Source: Caldilineae bacterium (lineage in GTDB: Bacteria; Chloroflexota; Anaerolineae; JAAEKA01). From it: a stretch of 64,000 nt of DNA. The notes below the pieces were generated by a model, which saw only the letters and a list, made by a program, of their open reading frames with translations, had not been told where the DNA came from and made no database searches. Below are positions 18,072 to 26,440 of this stretch, piece by piece. Where the stretch lies: assembly GCA_020634555.1 (NCBI GenBank), contig JACKBK010000010.1:49121-113120 (forward strand), given 5' to 3'. The first letter of the stretch is position 1; every line of letters starts with the position of its first letter. A program made the translations under genes and the position numbers.

Positions 18072-19370
18072 TCAAAAAGGCTGTTCAAGGTCATGAACCA
18101 AACTGTCAATCATGACCTGGCGACTCGACGCCATTGACTGGTTAGCTGCGATTCCTGTCAGAGCCGCATACGCGCCGGCGCGATGGTCTGCAGCGCGCTT
18201 GTAGTAATCCCGTTCTTCGTCGGGATCAAAGAGGTCTTGCAACAACAGCGTATCGCCGCCGCCGTGGCCTCCTGTGCCTTGCCAGACGTCAACCTCATAG
18301 GCGTCAGCGAAATGCGGGCAGATGCGAATGGAGGTCGGTTCCACCTCCATCTCACCGGGCACCCGTCTATCGCCGCTGATGTATGACGACTCCACCATCT
18401 GATGCTCCAGCCGGCCCCGGGTCCCGTTGAACACGATCGTGTACCCTTCCCAGGGCATAAAGGCATTCAGAGAGTAGCTCATCTTCACGCCGTTGGCATA
18501 GTCCACAATCACATTCATCGAGTCTTCGATCTCGATGTCGTCGCTGAAAATACATCGATCTCTGAAATAGCCATCATACTGTTCGTTGTCAAGAAACAGG
18601 CTTTTAAGGGTCGGGTAGGCCCGCAGGTCGAGAAAGAACGGGCACTTGCCTGCCTCTGCACACGTAAGACAGCGATCTCCGGGATTATCGAGGTCGTACT
18701 GCGCTGCCCGCTCCGGAACATAGAACCGGCGCTGGCCGGAAGCGAACACCGCAGCAGGCACGGTTTCCAGCCACCAGTTGACAAGGTCGAAGTGATGCGT
18801 CGCCTTGTGGACCATCAGACCGCCGGAGTTCCGCTTGTAACGATGCCAGCGCCGGAAGTAGTCCGCGCCGTGATGCGTATCCAGCATCCAGTGAAAATCC
18901 ACTGACAGGATGTCGCCGATGACACCCTTCATCAAAAGGTCTTTCACCTGCGTTCGCGGGGGAGAATAGCGGTAGTTGAAGGTAACCCGGCACGATCTGC
19001 CTGTCTTTCGCCGGGTATCGATAATGCGTTGGCACTTCTCAGCCGTCATGGTCATCGGCTTTTCCGTGATCACATCGCAGCCCAGCTCCATCGCCCGGCA
19101 AATGTAGGCGTCATGCGTGGAGTCAATCGTCGTCACAATGACGATGTCGGGTTTCGTCTCCATGACCATCTGTTCGAAATCGTCCGCTAGATAGCCACGA
19201 ACGGATCGATCGCGCTGGTGCGCTTTTGACAGACCTACCGCCAGCCGGCCAGGGTTGCTGTCACAAAGGCCAACAAGCGCCGCGGTCTCGTTGAACTCCC
19301 CCAGGATCGCCCCGCTGAACATCCCGGCGCGGGTTCCTGTTCCAACCTGGGCGTATCGTTTCCTAGTCAT
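18072..19370 (-). CDS. Gfo/Idh/MocA family oxidoreductase
   Basis: A 432-residue NAD(P)-binding sugar oxidoreductase. The N-terminal Rossmann fold contains VGTGTRAGMFSGAILGEF, and the conserved cofactor motif is VITEKPM (Lys about residue 103). The second domain has the HKATHHFDLVNWWL signature with the catalytic His. An unusual insert contains Cys residues (DRCLTCAEAGKCPFF and DRCIFSD) that could hold a structural metal. Such enzymes oxidise or epimerise sugars released by co-encoded glycosidases. It is the first gene of the minus-strand carbohydrate locus. Confidence 0.85.
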   Translation of the reverse strand: MTRKRYAQVGTGTRAGMFSGAILGEFNETAALVGLCDSNPGRLAVGLSKAHQRDRSVRGYLADDFEQMVMETKPDIVIVTTIDSTHDAYICRAMELGCDVITEKPMTMTAEKCQRIIDTRRKTGRSCRVTFNYRYSPPRTQVKDLLMKGVIGDILSVDFHWMLDTHHGADYFRRWHRYKRNSGGLMVHKATHHFDLVNWWLETVPAAVFASGQRRFYVPERAAQYDLDNPGDRCLTCAEAGKCPFFLDLRAYPTLKSLFLDNEQYDGYFRDRCIFSDDIEIEDSMNVIVDYANGVKMSYSLNAFMPWEGYTIVFNGTRGRLEHQMVESSYISGDRRVPGEMEVEPTSIRICPHFADAYEVDVWQGTGGHGGGDTLLLQDLFDPDEERDYYKRAADHRAGAYAALTGIAANQSMASSRQVMIDSLVHDLEQPF

Positions 19371-19467
19371 CTGTACCTCGTCAGGATTAACTGCTTCAAG
19401 GCTTCAACCGCCGAAGCGGTTATGAGTGGTCAGCACCGGGCAGAGTAATCAATTCCCGGCTTGATTG

Positions 19468-20269
19468 TCAAGCAATACTGGTCGCAGCGGGCGCCCGTTG
19501 GAGGAAGGACACAGAACCGCGAAATCTCATCGTCCGTGCTTGGCCATCGAAGAACGGAGCAACTCCATCGTGTATCCAACTGGCGGCCTCGGCCAGAGAG
19601 ACATCGCCCCCCTCCACCGCCGCGATGACGTTGGTTTGGGTCAGAAGATAGCTGGCTAGCTGCTCCGCCTGCATCCTCTCGTCGTGAGCAAAGCTCTCGC
19701 TGCCGCGCACGACAAACCCCAACGGCTCGGCGTCCTCCAGCGTCACGGTGTAGGAACGCCGCGGCGGCGTTGGAAACCTGGCGGGATAGTCGTCGTGCGA
19801 CCAGTCCCGAAAAGCCGGGTCCTCGGACATATCGCCGGTGAAACCGCTGTTGTAGATCACCAGCCACGCATCCGGTTTGCAGCACCCGGTGCGCCTCGCG
19901 CAGGAAGTCGGCCTGATCGAACCAGTGAAACGCCAGTCCCACCGTGACAAGGTCAAAGGTTCTATCGGGGAAAGGAACTGCTTCGGCGCGGCCGGTGTGG
20001 TAGCTGACACGTTCATGCGGCTCGGCCTCGGCGATCATCTCCGGCGACACATCAACCGCGTCGACGTGATCGGCGATCTCGGTCAGCGCTCGCGAGGATT
20101 GTCCTGTCCCGCATGCCACATCCAAAGCGCGAGCAAAGCGGGCTATGCCCGTGAACGCGGCGATTCTGGCGGCGATCAGCGGGTGAAAGAAGGGTCGGGC
20201 CGATGCGTAGCGCTTGGCAGCGGAGCTGTGGACGAACAGATTGGTGACGTTGTCTGTGTCTTGCTGCAT
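19468..20269 (-). CDS. class I SAM-dependent methyltransferase (frame-disrupted in this sequence)
   Basis: From ATG 20269 the protein reads MQQDTDNVTNLFVHSSAAKR and carries motif I ALDVACGTGQSSRAL, the acidic motif VDAVDVSPEMI and the post-motif FPDRTFDLVTVGLAFHWFD. After HRVLQ the frame shifts near 19882; removing one A from an AAA run joins it to PDAWLVIYNSGFTGDMSEDP, ending QRAPAATSIA. The intact product is about 266 residues, of the Methyltransf_11 type acting on a small molecule. It lies just downstream of a DinB gene on the same strand. Confidence 0.75.
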
Positions 20270-20309
20270 GACAGCACTGGCTGTGACTGATTGGTTGTCT
20301 CGCTGTCCG

Positions 20310-20831
20310 TTAGAACTCGCCGTAAACCCCCGGCAAGCCATTGACACCCAACACCAGCGAGACCTCTCCCCCGTGGTGGATCTCATGTTCCAGGACGTGC
20401 CAGATGATCCAGCCGCGCGAGGCATCTCCGAAAATCTCCTGCTCCTCCGGGCTTAGCGTACTGGGGACAGGGATGGTATCGGCCAGATCGGCGGGGGTCC
20501 AGCCTGCCAGCGCGCGTTCCACCATGGCCCACGTCGCTGCCAGCCCATCCACCAGGTCTGCGCCGCTGATCTTTGGCGGATCCGTGGCGCCGCTGGGATC
20601 CCAGGGAAGGTAGGATGCCAGCTCCGGTTCGCCTGCACCCAGCCACAACTGGAACCACCAAACCCGGTTGGCAACGATGTGCTGGATGGTTTGACCCACC
20701 GTCCATTTCCCCGGCGCCGGGGACAGATCGAGCTGATCGGTGGACAACGGTTCAACAACTTCGGTAAGCATGCGCTGGTAGGTGGCCCAGCCCTTGTAGC
20801 ACGTCATCAACGAATAGGTGTTTTCTGTCAC
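20310..20831 (-). CDS. DinB family protein
   Basis: A 173-residue DinB-like protein starting with GTG at 20831, preceded by CAGGAGAAA. Metal-binding histidines are seen in TIQHIVANRVWW (first) and WHVLEHEIHHGGE (second and third), with the usual APGKWTVGQTIQ helix. Its start overlaps the end of the glycosyltransferase frame; if that gene ends at TGA 20828-20830 the two would form a GTGA coupling. Likely a small-molecule modifying or thiol-transferring enzyme. Confidence 0.85.
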   Translation of the reverse strand: MTENTYSLMTCYKGWATYQRMLTEVVEPLSTDQLDLSPAPGKWTVGQTIQHIVANRVWWFQLWLGAGEPELASYLPWDPSGATDPPKISGADLVDGLAATWAMVERALAGWTPADLADTIPVPSTLSPEEQEIFGDASRGWIIWHVLEHEIHHGGEVSLVLGVNGLPGVYGEF

Positions 20832-22115
20832 TGCTGTGTTTCTCCTGCAATTTCTTTTCGATGAGGCCGACCGCCGTTCCGATTCCGTCCTCGTCGCGGA
20901 TCTGCTGGCCTACCTGTTCGGCTCTGGCGCGCATCACTGGACTGGACGTAGCCTCGGTGATGGCGGCCGCCAGCTTGTCCGCGGTCAGCTTCTTCTGCGG
21001 GATCGGCTTAGGTCCGGCGCCGAGAGCGTGAACCCGTGCGCCCCACAGTGGCTGGTCGACCAGGAACGGGCAGATGACCGACGGCTTGCCGGCCCGCAGC
21101 CCGGCCGCGGTGGTGCCGGCCCCGCCATGGTGTACCACCGCCGCAACTTGCGGGAACAGCCAGTCGTGCGGCGCCTGGTCGATCTTGAGGATCGTGTCGG
21201 GCAGGTCGTCCGCCGACAGGCCGCCCCAGCCGGTGGCGATGATGCCGCGCACCCTGGCCTGCTGCAACGCCTGCACGACGATGTTGGTGATGCGTTCCGG
21301 GTTGCGGCCGGCCATGCTGCCGAATCCCACGTAGACCGGTGGATCGCCGGCGGCGAGGAACTCCTCCAGCGCTGCCGGCGGCTGCCAGGGTTCATCCTGG
21401 TCCAAAAACCAGTAGCCGGTGACGTATGCCGTGGCCGGCCAATCCGTGGGCCGCGGCCAGACGATGGGGCTGTAGCCGTGCAGCACGGGGATCGGGCTGC
21501 CGTCGGCCATCTGCATCGGCGTCGTTGATTTGGGGTACTTGCCCAGCCCCAGCACGTCCTGGCGAAACTCGTTGACCACGTCGTCGTAGCTGTGGTAGCC
21601 GCGCAGCAGTATCTTGAAGGTCAGCTTGTTGTACCACCGGCCCAGCCTCAGATCTGGGAAGCCAACCGCAGCGTAGTCGCCGGTCGGCACGATGGCCGGC
21701 ACCGGCAACGCGAGGATCGCCGGCACGCCCAGTTTCTCCGCGATATGCGAGCCGGCCAGCGCCTTGGGATGGAAGATGACGATGTCGGGGCCGCTTTCTG
21801 AGCCGCGTTCCAGGCGTCGCGCATCATGGCGCGGTTAAGCGTCTTGGCGTCCTTCATCAGCGCGATCATCGACCTGACCAGGTTCAGCGGGTTGTCGCCG
21901 CCGCCCATGGCTTTGCGCCCGGCTTCGGAATCGACCAGTCGAATGAAGTCGTCGTTCATGTAGCCGTAGCTCAGGCCGTGTTTGGTGATGAACGGCTCGA
22001 AACTCTCGCAGGTACAGACCGTGACAGCGTGGCCGGCCGCTTGCAGCCCCTTGCCCAACGCCACGTAAGGCTGCACATCGCCGCGCGAGCCGGCTGTGAC
22101 GATAAAGATGTTCAA
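20752..22115 (-). CDS. UGT-type glycosyltransferase (GT1; frame-disrupted in this sequence)
   Basis: The start is TTG at 22115, chosen because AGGAGG lies six bases before it and the protein then opens NIFIVTAGSRGDVQPYVALG, the GT1 N-terminus. The frame breaks near 21791; restoring one G in a GG run gives GPDIVIFHPKALAG and then ILALPVPAIVPTGDYAAVG. The C-terminal nucleotide-sugar site is PVYVGFGSMAGRNPERI and WLFPQVAAVVHHGGAGTTAA. The product is about 450 residues. Homologues glycosylate macrolides, sterols or flavonoids, so drug or lipid glycosylation is possible. The last 25 codons overlap the DinB gene and may be spurious. Confidence 0.82.
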
Positions 22116-22251
22116 CGAAGACCTCCTGATGAACACGGTGATGGGACGTATACCGGCCATGGTAGCATGGTGGCGATGGAGCGTCAAATAAGAGTCAAAA
22201 GAAAAAGTGCGCCGAAGCGCACTCGTTCAGAAAGCCTGAAGCTGTTGCCGG

Positions 22252-22689
22252 TCACTCCGCCGGTTCAGCCACGAACACGGGAATGAGGCGGTCGGTGTTG
22301 TTCTGATATTGCTGGTAGCCGGGGAAGGTGCTCGCCGCGATGTTCCACACCCGCTCGCGCTCAACCGGATCGACGACCTCATGCACCTGCATCTTGTAGA
22401 CTTCGGTCTTGTCGCGGATCTCAACGTTGGGATCGGCTTTCAGGTTGTAGTACCAGCTGGGATTGTCGGGCGCGCCGCCTTTGGACGCGACGAGAATGTA
22501 GTTGTCGCCGTCTGCGACCCGCATCAGCGGGGTCTTGCGGATGGCGCCGGTCTTGTGCCCGCGGTTGGTGACGATGATCACCGGCATACCGGTATCCATC
22601 AGGGTATTGCCCTGGGTCCCGCCGCTGCTCTCGTAGAGTTCAACCTGGTTTGCTACCCATTCGGATGTGCTGGGAATGTATTCGCTCAT
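22252..22689 (-). CDS. nitroreductase/deazaflavin (F420)-dependent oxidoreductase family protein
   Basis: A 145-residue protein starting MSEYIPSTSEWVANQVELYE (an alternative Met lies 12 bases upstream). It shows the split beta-barrel Ddn-like signature: VIIVTNRGHKTGAIRKTPLM, which contacts the deazaflavin phosphate; NYILVASKGGAPDNPSWYYN; and PNVEIRDKTEVYKMQVHEV. Proteins of this group use F420H2 to reduce quinones or nitro compounds, though some members bind other flavins. It lies in a run of small detoxification-type genes. Confidence 0.85.
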   Translation of the reverse strand: MSEYIPSTSEWVANQVELYESSGGTQGNTLMDTGMPVIIVTNRGHKTGAIRKTPLMRVADGDNYILVASKGGAPDNPSWYYNLKADPNVEIRDKTEVYKMQVHEVVDPVERERVWNIAASTFPGYQQYQNNTDRLIPVFVAEPAE

Positions 22690-22797
22690 TGTGGCCTCCA
22701 TTGGTTTGTTTAATCAACACCGGTAAAGTATAGATCGCGTTCCAACGATGCGTGGTAGCCTGGATCACACATTGTGGGACAGCGTTGATAGTTGTTT

Positions 22798-23265
22798 TTA
22801 CTCTCTTCGCTCAAGCTCATCAGGTGTCGGTTTTTGGAAGAAAGCAATCCAGGGCTTCATCGCTTCCCTGGCAATAAGGAAACTTTCCTGGGAAGGCCGC
22901 GAATTTCTTTCCTCAAGCCGCCTTAATAGCTCGTCCTCCGGCACATCCAGATAGTGTACTTCGCTACTTGCCCCAAGTTGTTCCGCGCGCGACCGGTAAT
23001 CTTCGCGTTCTTCTCGCGCCCAAAAGCCGTAGTCGAGGATCACATCCATTCCCAATTCCAGCGCCCTGCGAGCAATATTCCAGAGGAGAGCCTCGATCAG
23101 GACGTGTCGCGCATCGTGTTCCGGTTCCTTGGCATCCTGGCCGAAGAGACCTATGTGCAACTCATCAAGGTTCAATCGAAGCGCCGGCAGTTCATGTTCA
23201 AGCTGCTGCGCGAGCGTTGTTTTTCCTGAACAAGGAAGCCCAACCATCAAATGAAGAGTAGCCAT
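22798..23265 (-). CDS. AAA_33-type P-loop kinase
   Basis: A 155-residue ATP-binding protein with the Walker A LMVGLPCSGKTTLA near residue 8, the acidic LNLDELHIGLFGQD, and a helical lid with ERNSRP. DVILDYGFWAREEREDYRSR is the second acidic segment, usual for zeta-toxin/tRNA-ligase-kinase-like phosphotransferases. The phosphate acceptor is unknown; members phosphorylate small metabolites or antibiotics. It is a single gene, about 40 bases upstream of the DUF1905 end. Confidence 0.75.
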   Translation of the reverse strand: MATLHLMVGLPCSGKTTLAQQLEHELPALRLNLDELHIGLFGQDAKEPEHDARHVLIEALLWNIARRALELGMDVILDYGFWAREEREDYRSRAEQLGASSEVHYLDVPEDELLRRLEERNSRPSQESFLIAREAMKPWIAFFQKPTPDELERRE

Positions 23266-23305
23266 GTGTCGTAATCAAGGGCATCGAGAGGCAGCCCAAC
23301 TCTGT

Positions 23306-23593
23306 TTACAACCGGACCTCGAGTCGCACAGTCACCGTGTCGCCTTCGTCGATGTGTTCAGCTTTGCGGACGGCAGCCTTGATGGGCAGGATGTACTGGC
23401 CGTCCTTGGGAAACAGGGAGGTGGTCCACGCTGTCTTGCCGATGCGCGCGTCCACGGGGATCATGCCCCAGCCGTAGGTCACGATGCCGGAGATGCTGTG
23501 CAGGTCGATGCTCTGCGCCGGCGGCACCGTCACGAAGAACCACGGGGCCGGGCCGCGCCAGAACCAGATGGCGCCGGTGAATTCGATGTTCAT
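23306..23593 (-). CDS. DUF1905 domain protein
   Basis: A 95-residue beta-barrel-like protein opening MNIEFTGAIWFWRGPAPWFF and continuing VPPAQSIDLHSISG, with a typical GWGMIPVDARIGKTAWTTSL and FPKDGQYILPIKAAVRKAEH. This is the compact DUF1905 fold; its function is unknown. Its ATG overlaps the TGA of the DinB gene (ATGA), which sets the start against longer upstream frames and implies coupled translation. Confidence 0.8.
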   Translation of the reverse strand: MNIEFTGAIWFWRGPAPWFFVTVPPAQSIDLHSISGIVTYGWGMIPVDARIGKTAWTTSLFPKDGQYILPIKAAVRKAEHIDEGDTVTVRLEVRL

Positions 23594-24072
23594 CGGTACA
23601 GCTCCACAAGCACCTCGATCTGCCGGCAATGCCCGCTCTCGTGTTCCGCCAGGCGCACGGCGTAGCTCAGAACGGTTTGCTCGCGCCCGCGGGTTGTTGC
23701 GGTGAACGTTGCGCCGCGGGACCAACCCTCGGCAGGCAACCCGCGCAGCAGGTCCAGCAACCCCGACCTTTGCGAAACGAAGGCTTCCAGGTTGGCAGTG
23801 AACGGCAGGGCCGAATAGTTCTTCTTGCGCATCCGGGTGCGCGGCGACACGTAGCGGATTGTTGGGTGATCTTGTGCGATCATCCGTTCGATGCTGCCGC
23901 CCCAGACATCGGCGCAGGCGCGCAGGTGGGCGATGACATCGTTCACCGACCAGGGTTCTTCGTCCGACCTGAGATGCAGGCTGGAAGGCGACGCGTTCTC
24001 GATAGCCCTCGAAATCCGCACCGGTGTGTCCGCCAGCGCCGTGATCGCGCTGTGAATCTCCTGCTGCGACAT
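23590..24072 (-). CDS. DinB family protein
   Basis: A 160-residue DinB-like protein. Helix one contains ISRAIENASPSSLHLR, the first metal His is in VNDVIAHLRACADVW, and the pair near the C-terminus is LAEHESGHCRQIEVL. It is the third DinB member here and lies in a tight minus-strand run (monooxygenase, DinB, DUF1905) with near-zero spacing. Such genes are often small-molecule detoxification enzymes, so a joint role with its neighbours is plausible but unproven. Confidence 0.82.
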   Translation of the reverse strand: MSQQEIHSAITALADTPVRISRAIENASPSSLHLRSDEEPWSVNDVIAHLRACADVWGGSIERMIAQDHPTIRYVSPRTRMRKKNYSALPFTANLEAFVSQRSGLLDLLRGLPAEGWSRGATFTATTRGREQTVLSYAVRLAEHESGHCRQIEVLVELYR

Positions 24073-24073
24073 G

Positions 24074-24373
24074 TCAATTCCCGACCAGTCCGTGGCCGCC
24101 CAGCGGCTCGGTCTCGAAGCGTTCGGCGAAGCCGGCGATCAACGGACGGCCGCGGGCGATGGCGGCCTGCACCGATGGCAGCGACAGCGAGTTGGCGTGG
24201 CTTTCCTTGTCCTGCCAGACCTCTGTTACCCACAGGGCATCGGGATCGGCCGGGTCGTTGGCCACAATGTAGCTGCGAAGGCCGGGCATGGCTTGCAAGC
24301 CCTCCAGCAATATCGCCGCCAGCTCGTCGCGCCGGCCAGGCGTAGCCATCATTTTACCGATAAGTCCGTACAT
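24074..24373 (-). CDS. antibiotic biosynthesis monooxygenase (ABM) domain protein
   Basis: A 99-residue ferredoxin-like ABM protein: MYGLIGKMMATPGRRDELAA, then GLRSYIVANDPADPDALWVT and EVWQDKESHANSLSLP, the usual strand-helix-strand layout of cofactor-free quinol monooxygenases and heme-degrading relatives. Its TGA is separated by one base from the ATG of the DinB gene, so the two are translationally linked. Confidence 0.85.
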   Translation of the reverse strand: MYGLIGKMMATPGRRDELAAILLEGLQAMPGLRSYIVANDPADPDALWVTEVWQDKESHANSLSLPSVQAAIARGRPLIAGFAERFETEPLGGHGLVGN

Positions 24374-24470
24374 CGCTTGCTCCTTCTGTGGGTTCGTGCG
24401 AAACGCATGGTTGTGGGTTGCTCGCGGATTTCGCGGATCACACGGATCAGTTTTAGGCTCGGGTGTCGTG

Positions 24471-25046
24471 CTATGTCCCGGCGACCAGCCTTGTCACAAC
24501 CCAATGGTTCTTGCCGAGTTGGCGGGTGCGCTGAAACCCGTGGCGTTCGAAGAGCGCGACAGTGCCGTTGTACAGAAAGGACTTCGACACCGACCGGCCT
24601 TCCGTGTCCTCGGGGTAGCTCTCCACCGTGCCGCCGCCCAACCGGGCGATCTCCTCCAGCGCGCCGGCCAGCGCCACGGAGGAAACGCCCTGTCCGCGGT
24701 AGCCCCGGTCCACGAAGAAGCAGGTGATCCGCCAGTCGGGCAGTTCGCCAAGGCCGGCCTGATAGGCGCGTTTGTGTTTGATGCGCGGCAGCTCATCGGT
24801 GGGTCCGAACTGGCACCAGCCGACGGCCGCCTCGCCATCGTACACCAGAGCGGCGTGCGCCCGGCCTTCTCGCACGCGGCACTCCTTGTCGATGCGGTTC
24901 TGCGCCGCCGTCCTGCCGCGCCCGACCCCTTCCTCGTGAAAGGCCATGCACCAGCAGCCGCCCCACACGCCGTTGTGCTTCTCCACCAACCGCGCGAAGT
25001 CCGACCAGGTGTTGGCGTCGAGAGGTTTTACGACGAACTCAGGCAT
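24471..25046 (-). CDS. GNAT family N-acetyltransferase
   Basis: A 191-residue GNAT protein. The acetyl-CoA pyrophosphate loop is FFVDRGYRGQGVSSVALAGA (RGYRGQG), followed by EEIARLGGGTVESYPED and a C-terminal LFERHGFQRTRQLGKNHWVV typical of the family. The N-terminal GCWCMAFHEEGV is shared by a subgroup of bacterial GNAT proteins near drug-resistance genes. The acceptor is unknown. Confidence 0.85.
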   Translation of the reverse strand: MPEFVVKPLDANTWSDFARLVEKHNGVWGGCWCMAFHEEGVGRGRTAAQNRIDKECRVREGRAHAALVYDGEAAVGWCQFGPTDELPRIKHKRAYQAGLGELPDWRITCFFVDRGYRGQGVSSVALAGALEEIARLGGGTVESYPEDTEGRSVSKSFLYNGTVALFERHGFQRTRQLGKNHWVVTRLVAGT

Positions 25047-25141
25047 TGGGCTGTCACTCCTTCCGCTGAAAGCGAACTTTTGTTCGGCGCGCCGATGATA
25101 ACACGACCGCTGGGCTTCGTCAAGTCACCGGAACCGAACTA

Positions 25142-25226
25142 CCCTCACCCCAGCCCTCACCCTTTGGGAGAGGGGGAGTCGGCGCCACAGGTTCCCTCTC
25201 CCGCTGGGAGAGGGTTAGGGTGAGGG
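25142..25226. repeat. imperfect inverted repeat (CCCTCACCC/GGGTGAGGG)
   Basis: The left arm 25142-25174 and right arm 25194-25226 are inverted copies differing at few positions. Each ends in a smaller hairpin of the GGGAGAGGG type. Such elements are widespread intergenic repeats; it lies in the 340-base gap between the GNAT gene and the lipoprotein gene, where I saw no other gene. Confidence 0.7.
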
Positions 25227-25389
25227 AGAGTCCTCGTCTGTTCTATTTCATAGCCGAACTTGACTCCCCCGTGGGGTATGGTAAGCTATCTCTACGGTGT
25301 ATGATGTTTCGCAGCGCCTGCCGGCTCACAAGCGCTCGTGTCGCTCAGTGGCGGGCCGGGGCGCCAACAAGATATGGAGGGTTATCCAA

Positions 25390-26067
25390 ATGTTCCAACT
25401 GCACCGTCTCCCTGCTTTGCTGCTCAGCGTCCTGTTGCTGGCGCTGGTGGCAACCTCTTGTAGTTTCCCTGCCGAGCCGCTGCTGCAAGTATCTCCGTCT
25501 CAGCCCGCCGGCGAGAAGGCTGTTGCTGCGTCATTGTCTCAAGACGCGTCGCTGGAGGATATCGCCGCACAGGGCGTTGAGCAGGCCCTGGCGATGGCTC
25601 CCCAGGTGGCTAGCGAGATCAGCAGCCGCTACTGGTTCGCTCTGCCCGGAACCGTGCCTTGGTGGGGACCGCAGCCGATAGTCTATGAAACCGGCGACCG
25701 GTCACAGGGCGTGCTGCGCTTGCGGTTCCACAAACAACATGTAACGGATACGGGCTTCCTGAGCGATGAACTGGCCTTGCTGTGGCAGGAAGGCCAAGTG
25801 GACGGCGATCCCGGCACAAGCTTCGGCTGGGCGGCTGCGGCCGGCGTTCCGTTGGCAGACACGTATACGCTTCTCGACGATCCATGCACCATCGATGGGA
25901 CCGCCTGCCAAGTCTACCGCTACCACGGAAGCCCCGCGGCCGGCGACATCATCTGGCGGATCTGGTACGACGAGCAGGCTGACCTGACCTACGCGCTGGC
26001 CATTCCTGGGCAGGAGCCGGAAGTCGGGTTGGCGTTCGAGCGGGACTTCCGCGGGCGAAAGGAATAG
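25390..26067 (+). CDS. lipoprotein of unknown function
   Basis: A 225-residue protein from ATG 25390, with ribosome site GGAGG upstream; a longer frame starting at 25297 is not supported. The signal peptide LLSVLLLALVATSCSFPAEP has a lipobox with Cys, so the protein is membrane-anchored outside. The mature part has Trp/Tyr-rich beta segments (RYWFALPGTVPWWGPQPIVY, IIWRIWYDEQADLTYALAIP) and a Cys pair in DDPCTIDGTACQVYRYHG, probably a disulfide. I do not recognise the domain. It is monocistronic. Confidence 0.7.
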   Translation: MFQLHRLPALLLSVLLLALVATSCSFPAEPLLQVSPSQPAGEKAVAASLSQDASLEDIAAQGVEQALAMAPQVASEISSRYWFALPGTVPWWGPQPIVYETGDRSQGVLRLRFHKQHVTDTGFLSDELALLWQEGQVDGDPGTSFGWAAAAGVPLADTYTLLDDPCTIDGTACQVYRYHGSPAAGDIIWRIWYDEQADLTYALAIPGQEPEVGLAFERDFRGRKE

Positions 26068-26188
26068 CACGACAATGTCCTTTGTCGGTGGTCTGCGAAG
26101 TGAGGCGCGAAGATTGCGGGGGTGAAGCTTCTGTGGTAAACTTGTGGCAATTCGCACCCGTTTGACGCCGATCATGACGACAGTTCCA

Positions 26189-26219
26189 TTGACACCAACG
26201 ATCCGTCTGCCAGGATAAT
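26189..26219 (+). promoter_or_regulatory. possible sigma-70-type promoter
   Basis: TTGACA (26189-26194) and GATAAT (26214-26219) with a 19-base spacer, which is longer than ideal. It lies in the 373-base gap before the amylopullulanase. The terminator-like hairpin directly after it would act on its transcript. Confidence 0.3.
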
Positions 26220-26223
26220 GTTC

Positions 26224-26270
26224 GAGCCGGTCAGAGTCCCGTTACGGGACTGGCCGGCTTTTCGTTTTCC
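26224..26270 (+). terminator. intrinsic terminator or leader attenuator
   Basis: AGCCGG at 26225-26230 pairs with CCGGCT at 26254-26259, and inner arms GTCCCG/CGGGAC extend the stem across a small bulge. TTTTCGTTTTCC follows. It probably ends the lipoprotein transcript; if the possible promoter just before it is used, it would attenuate the amylopullulanase gene. Confidence 0.6.
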
Positions 26271-26440
26271 CCGTTTGTGTTAGCATCCGATACCTGAGAA
26301 CAACACTGTCGTTGTTTGACGCGTCGATCTTCGTACCGTTGGATGGCCGATCCGCGACAAAACTGCGCGGACTTGCAAGGCCAGTCATTCCCAATTCGGC
26401 AGCCATGCTGCACAACGTGTTTCAATGAGGAGATACCAAG

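Noticed and set aside
19430..20425. A 331-residue frame overlapping the methyltransferase and DinB genes.
   Set aside because: Its ends are out-of-frame readings of the DinB gene and of the shifted methyltransferase tail; only the middle is real.
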